In this document: piece by piece, positions 6,028 to 7,771 of the stretch
Layout: each line of letters starts with the position of its first letter
Position numbering within the stretch: position 1 is the first letter of the stretch
DNA from: Alistipes sp.
Lineage (GTDB): Bacteria > Bacteroidota > Bacteroidia > Bacteroidales > Rikenellaceae
DNA: 7,771 nt
NCBI GenBank assembly: GCA_017391435.1
Contig: JAFOYS010000012.1
Location: 1 to 7,771 of the forward strand
Direction: 5' to 3'
The notes under the pieces: model-generated
Told to the model about the DNA's origin: nothing
What the model saw: only the letters and a program-made list of their open reading frames with translations
The model's database searches: none
Program-made: the position numbers and the translations under genes

Positions 6028-7716
6028 CTACTTATTCTTATACTCCTTTAGGTAGTCAATCTGAAAGGCCCCCTTCTGCTCCTGATACTTAGCAAGCTTT
6101 GAGCCAGAGTGCCAAGTGGTATAACCACCCATAAGACCAGCGTCATAGAGACCGCGAATCTCCTTCTCTACATTCTCGGCATTGTACTTAATGCCGTTGC
6201 GGTCTACGTGGCGCATAACATCGTAAGCCTGAATCCAAGTACGCACAACAGCTGGTGTTGGAGTAACCTGCTGACGACCCTGCACGCGCTCACCCCACGC
6301 CTTGAGAATTTGGTAAGGGTTGTTCCACGGCTTCTTAATGCCGTAGTAACCATTTGAGAAGTGGTCAGGATAAGGCATACCGCAGATTGCATCTGCAATA
6401 TTTGATATTGCTGGCCAATACTGACCATATGCAGTTGTGTAGCCAGGGTTTGCAGCCTCACCAAAGACATCGACAGAGACATAAGCGCCTACAGCGTGAA
6501 TCTCATCACAAGCATACTGCACAAAGCGCTGGATGGCCTGCACCTTGCTCTCGTTGTACTTGTTGTGGTAGTCAATAAGATTCTCAACCTTTGTCATACG
6601 GTCTGGGAAGCGAACATAGTCAAAGTTAATCTCGTTAAAGCCAAACTTACGCACCGCCTCCTTTGCAAGCTCAACATTAAACTGCCAAACCTTACGGTCG
6701 TATGGACTTGGCCAGTATGCCTTGTTGTGCTTAAATGGTTTGCCTGTCGCCTTCTCGGTAATTGCCACCTCTGGATGGTCCTTAACAAGGTATGAGTCCT
6801 TGAAGCAGGTGATTCGACCCACAACATAGAAACCCTCCTCGTGCAGTCGCTTAACAACTCTCTTGTAGAGCTCCTCCTTTGTCGCACCCGCGCGAGCATA
6901 GTTTGTTGGCGAGTAGAGCTTCATCGCCTCAGCACGATAACCTGGGCACTCATTGTCCTTGATATCGATTGTAAAGGTGTTGATCTTGGTCTGCTTTGCA
7001 AAGTCTATGTATGCCTCAATATTCCCCAAAATTGCAGGAGAGATATTGAGATAGAGCGAGTAGCAGGCCTCTGGCATCTTGTTGTTCTCAAATACCACTC
7101 GCTCTGTTGGGTAGAAGTCACAGCCAATAGCCTCACCACCTCCAAATGGATTCTTGATTGCCTTGTGGACCTTGTCGTACTCCTCTGCCTTATAACGCTT
7201 TAGAGCATCCTCCTTGCTATATACAGTATACTTGGCATAGATATATCCCTCAGTGTTTCCCTGACGAACAATGTAACGATTAACTCTACCATTCGCATAG
7301 AGCGTATCATAGCCAATAACAGCAAGCTCTGCACCCTTATCTGCATTAGCGCCAACCTTTGATGTCGCAATATCAGAGATAATCGAGGCCGGTGTACGCA
7401 CAAAGATGCTCTTCTCCTGCACCACCTCACGGTGTGTTGCTACAAGTTGAGCAGCAGGCGCATAGAAGAGCTGCTTGTCAACCTTTACGGGCAGATACTC
7501 TGTATCGTTAAACTTCTTGGCGCCATTTACAACAACATTAAGTGCCGCACCACGCACAAGTGTATCAGCAACAGAGAGTTGCTTGCTCTGCTCATCAGCT
7601 GCGTAAAGATAGCCCTCCGCACGATCTGAAGCAAGATAACGCACCTCTACAATCTCCTCGCTGCTGCAAGCAACCATCGCCACAACAGCCACAATCTGGG
7701 TCAATAATCTCTTCAT
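6028..7716 (-). CDS. Lipoprotein with SH3-like regions and DUF4015 putative glycoside hydrolase barrel
   Basis: The product has 562 residues. Residues 1-17 look like a lipoprotein signal, MKRLLTQIVAVVAMVAC, with C17 modified, though Met at -3 is not ideal. Residues 25-165 contain two SH3-like stretches, the second ending RQGNTEGYIYAKYT (151-164), as in bacterial SH3 domains. From about 218 to 540 the sequence matches the DUF4015 (putative glycoside hydrolase, TIM-barrel) family: TFTIDIKDNE (247-256), RLHEEGFYVVGRITCFKD (290-307), INFDYVRFPD (363-372), VSVDVFGE (413-420) and GGYTTWHSG (530-538). D251, D254, D366, D416 and E420 are candidate catalytic acids. The substrate is not established; the SH3-like regions suggest a cell-wall or surface glycan. 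The ATG at 7716-7714 replaces an in-frame TTG at 7758-7756, which lies in the -7 promoter box. It is convergent with the C1 peptidase gene. Confidence 0.85.
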   Translation of the reverse strand: MKRLLTQIVAVVAMVACSSEEIVEVRYLASDRAEGYLYAADEQSKQLSVADTLVRGAALNVVVNGAKKFNDTEYLPVKVDKQLFYAPAAQLVATHREVVQEKSIFVRTPASIISDIATSKVGANADKGAELAVIGYDTLYANGRVNRYIVRQGNTEGYIYAKYTVYSKEDALKRYKAEEYDKVHKAIKNPFGGGEAIGCDFYPTERVVFENNKMPEACYSLYLNISPAILGNIEAYIDFAKQTKINTFTIDIKDNECPGYRAEAMKLYSPTNYARAGATKEELYKRVVKRLHEEGFYVVGRITCFKDSYLVKDHPEVAITEKATGKPFKHNKAYWPSPYDRKVWQFNVELAKEAVRKFGFNEINFDYVRFPDRMTKVENLIDYHNKYNESKVQAIQRFVQYACDEIHAVGAYVSVDVFGEAANPGYTTAYGQYWPAISNIADAICGMPYPDHFSNGYYGIKKPWNNPYQILKAWGERVQGRQQVTPTPAVVRTWIQAYDVMRHVDRNGIKYNAENVEKEIRGLYDAGLMGGYTTWHSGSKLAKYQEQKGAFQIDYLKEYKNK

Positions 7717-7755
7717 ATTTTTTCGCTTTATATATTTTTTCAAAGATTTAAGCCA

Positions 7756-7763
7756 CAAAGGTA
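7756..7763 (-). promoter_or_regulatory. -7 promoter box of the DUF4015 gene
   Basis: Leftward TACCTTTG (7763-7756) matches TAnnTTTG exactly and is the same octamer as in the DUF177 promoter. Its -33 box would lie beyond the window's right edge, near 7784. The predicted leader is about 30-35 nt. Confidence 0.65.
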
Positions 7764-7771
7764 CAAAAAAA

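Noticed and set aside
6496..7203. Several rightward open frames opposite the DUF4015 gene
   Set aside because: All are antisense to a gene with continuous family motifs and show no domain of their own.
7717..7758. TTG start adding 14 residues to the DUF4015 lipoprotein
   Set aside because: It lies in the -7 box and would place a charged stretch before a normal lipoprotein signal; the ATG at 7716 begins that signal.
1..7771. Search for CRISPR arrays, tRNA genes, insertion sequences, phage genes or a defence system
   Set aside because: No regularly spaced repeats, cloverleaf sequence, transposase-like protein or terminal inverted repeats were seen; the genes read as ordinary chromosomal content.

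Overview
The window looks like chromosomal DNA of a member of the Bacteroidota, most likely Bacteroidales. The grounds are Bacteroidota-type promoters (TTTG, about 20 bp, TAnnTTTG) ahead of several genes, almost no Shine-Dalgarno sequences, short AT-rich leaders, several exported or lipoprotein products, and a DUF177-rpmF-plsX gene order. The genus cannot be fixed from this window; Rikenellaceae is a guess from the L32 sequence.

The layout is five transcription units in alternating directions. (1) Bases 1-969, leftward: a YceD/DUF177 protein, ribosomal protein bL32 (rpmF) and the first quarter of plsX, cut by the window edge. (2) 1132-1902, rightward: a classical short-chain dehydrogenase/reductase. 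(3) 1935-3743, leftward: a large FAD-dependent oxidoreductase with an N-terminal beta-rich, carbohydrate-binding-like region. (4) 3828-5960, rightward: a probable two-gene operon encoding an SGNH/GDSL hydrolase lipoprotein and an exported bleomycin-hydrolase-type C1 peptidase. (5) 6028-7716, leftward: a lipoprotein with SH3-like regions and a DUF4015-type putative glycoside hydrolase barrel.

Unit 1 is housekeeping and links ribosome assembly to phospholipid synthesis. Units 2-5 are metabolic or envelope functions. Three of the five proteins in units 2-5 carry export signals, so they probably act in the periplasm or at a membrane surface, on peptides, esters and glycans. Nothing in the sequence ties units 2-5 into one pathway.

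The control elements are unusually readable. The divergent promoters between units 3 and 4 overlap each other. A bidirectional terminator separates units 4 and 5. A terminator for unit 3 is built into its own last codons. Two overlapping hairpins that cannot both form fully lie between rpmF and plsX. No tRNA, rRNA, CRISPR array, insertion sequence or phage gene was seen, and no gene-free stretch exceeds 300 bases; the longest is 970-1131. I did not find convincing evidence of a new multi-gene system. The best leads are the regulatory structures and the uncharacterised enzymes.
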